Source: Methylobacterium sp. R2-1 (lineage in GTDB: Bacteria; Pseudomonadota; Alphaproteobacteria; Rhizobiales; Beijerinckiaceae). From it: a stretch of 64,000 bases of DNA. Shown here one piece after another: positions 63,712 to 64,000 of this stretch. Below the pieces are notes generated by a model. That model worked only from the letters and a program-made list of their open reading frames with translations, did not search any database and was not told the DNA's origin. Numbering within the stretch: position 1 is the stretch's first letter; every line of letters starts with the position of its first letter. Where the stretch lies: assembly GCF_014191355.1 (NCBI RefSeq), contig NZ_JACHWM010000010.1:171246-235245 (forward strand), in the 5' to 3' direction. The translations under genes and the position numbers were made by a program.

Positions 63712-63738
63712 GCCGGATTGCGCACCGCACAATCCGGC
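63712..63738 (+). promoter_or_regulatory. Leader hairpin before the exported-protein gene
   Basis: Perfect 9-bp stem GCCGGATTG/CAATCCGGC with a 9-nt loop, about 58 bp before the ATG at 63796. No T-run. Confidence 0.4.
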
Positions 63739-63795
63739 AGCTCTCAAGGTCAGCGAAGTCTAGATCGCAACGGGTTAAGTTAAGGGGATGACGTG

Positions 63796-64000
63796 ATGCA
63801 CGGCGGTGGATACGGGAAGGAACCAGGGACGACTCGCTCGGAACAGCGAGGACGGCATTGTGGATGGGCCGCCGGCGCGCTGCTTGCGGCGAGTCTTGCG
63901 GGTGTCACCGGAGCGCTGGCGCAGCAGCCCTCGCCGGTGGGCCAGTTCAACGATCAGACGCAGCCGCGTACCGATCCCCGCATCGCCGAAAAGCCCGCCG
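63796..64000 (+). CDS. Exported protein of unknown function (partial, 5' end only)
   Basis: The plus strand reads open from the ATG at 63796 to the window edge (68 codons). AAGGGG lies 8 bp upstream, a good ribosome site. The N-terminus is long and partly charged (residues 1-22), followed by a hydrophobic core AAGALLAASLAGVTGALA with cleavage likely before QQPSPVGQFNDQ. The visible mature part is polar and Pro-rich. No family can be named from this part. It is divergent from urtA. Confidence 0.75.
   Translation, partial: MHGGGYGKEPGTTRSEQRGRHCGWAAGALLAASLAGVTGALAQQPSPVGQFNDQTQPRTDPRIAEKPA

Larger units (their letters stand above)
63244..63795. other. Divergent regulatory region between the amide transporter and an exported protein gene
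   Basis: 552 bp, clearly AT-richer than the window average, without a supported gene. It contains the shared motif near 63305-63337, the long inverted repeat at 63541-63580 and the hairpin at 63712-63738. Confidence 0.6.

Overview
The window looks like a chromosomal segment of a Methylorubrum/Methylobacterium-type alphaproteobacterium. The evidence is the very high GC, the alphaproteobacterial flagellin regulator FlbT, a minCDE operon, ECF sigma/FecR/TonB iron-uptake modules, and a metal-dependent N,N-dimethylformamidase next to a urea/short-chain-amide ABC transporter. The genus is inferred from gene content and protein flavour, not from a search. Two genes are cut by the window edges: a penicillin-binding protein at the left and an exported protein at the right.

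Layout. 1-11 kb: cell wall and motility genes (PBP1-type transglycosylase, two tandem 399-aa flagellins, flbT), then small housekeeping and accessory genes (DUF3606, acyltransferase, HNH nuclease, DUF442 protein, methionine aminopeptidase), a decayed emrA/emrB pair, an HdeD-like protein and a BKACE enzyme. 11-17 kb: a DctB/DctD-type sigma-54 two-component system and a nitrate/taurine-type ABC importer with two palindromes upstream. 17-25 kb: an orphan minC, a methyltransferase, typA, a chemotaxis receptor interrupted by one amber codon, and the complete minCDE operon. 25-33 kb: a FecI-FecR-TonB receptor-TonB receptor module in which fecR and each receptor is preceded by a near-identical 27-bp element, probably the ECF sigma promoter. 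32.7-34 kb: a cytochrome P450.

34.3-46.8 kb is the most unusual part. Twelve minus-strand genes are nearly all joined by ATGA, GTGA or TGATG stop/start overlaps. They encode two epimerases, a B12-binding radical SAM protein, four glycosyltransferases (three related CgeB-like ones), a UDP-glucuronate decarboxylase-like SDR, inositol-1-phosphate synthase, a histidine phosphatase, a SAM methyltransferase, and a glycoside hydrolase whose TIM barrel appears circularly permuted. They look like one pathway for an inositol- and/or pentose-containing methylated glycoconjugate of unknown structure.

47.5-52.3 kb: a dedicated Hsp70/J-like membrane pair, a GH15 remnant and a flavin oxidoreductase. 52.3-63.2 kb: an amide-use island on the minus strand, with a five-gene UrtABCDE/FmdDEF-like importer, both dimethylformamidase subunits, a Rieske-oxygenase-like protein that has lost ligands at both metal sites, a Sel1-repeat protein and two small unknowns. 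The logical flow is import of small amides, then DMF hydrolysis to dimethylamine and formate for a methylotroph. No rRNA, tRNA, CRISPR array or intact insertion sequence was seen.
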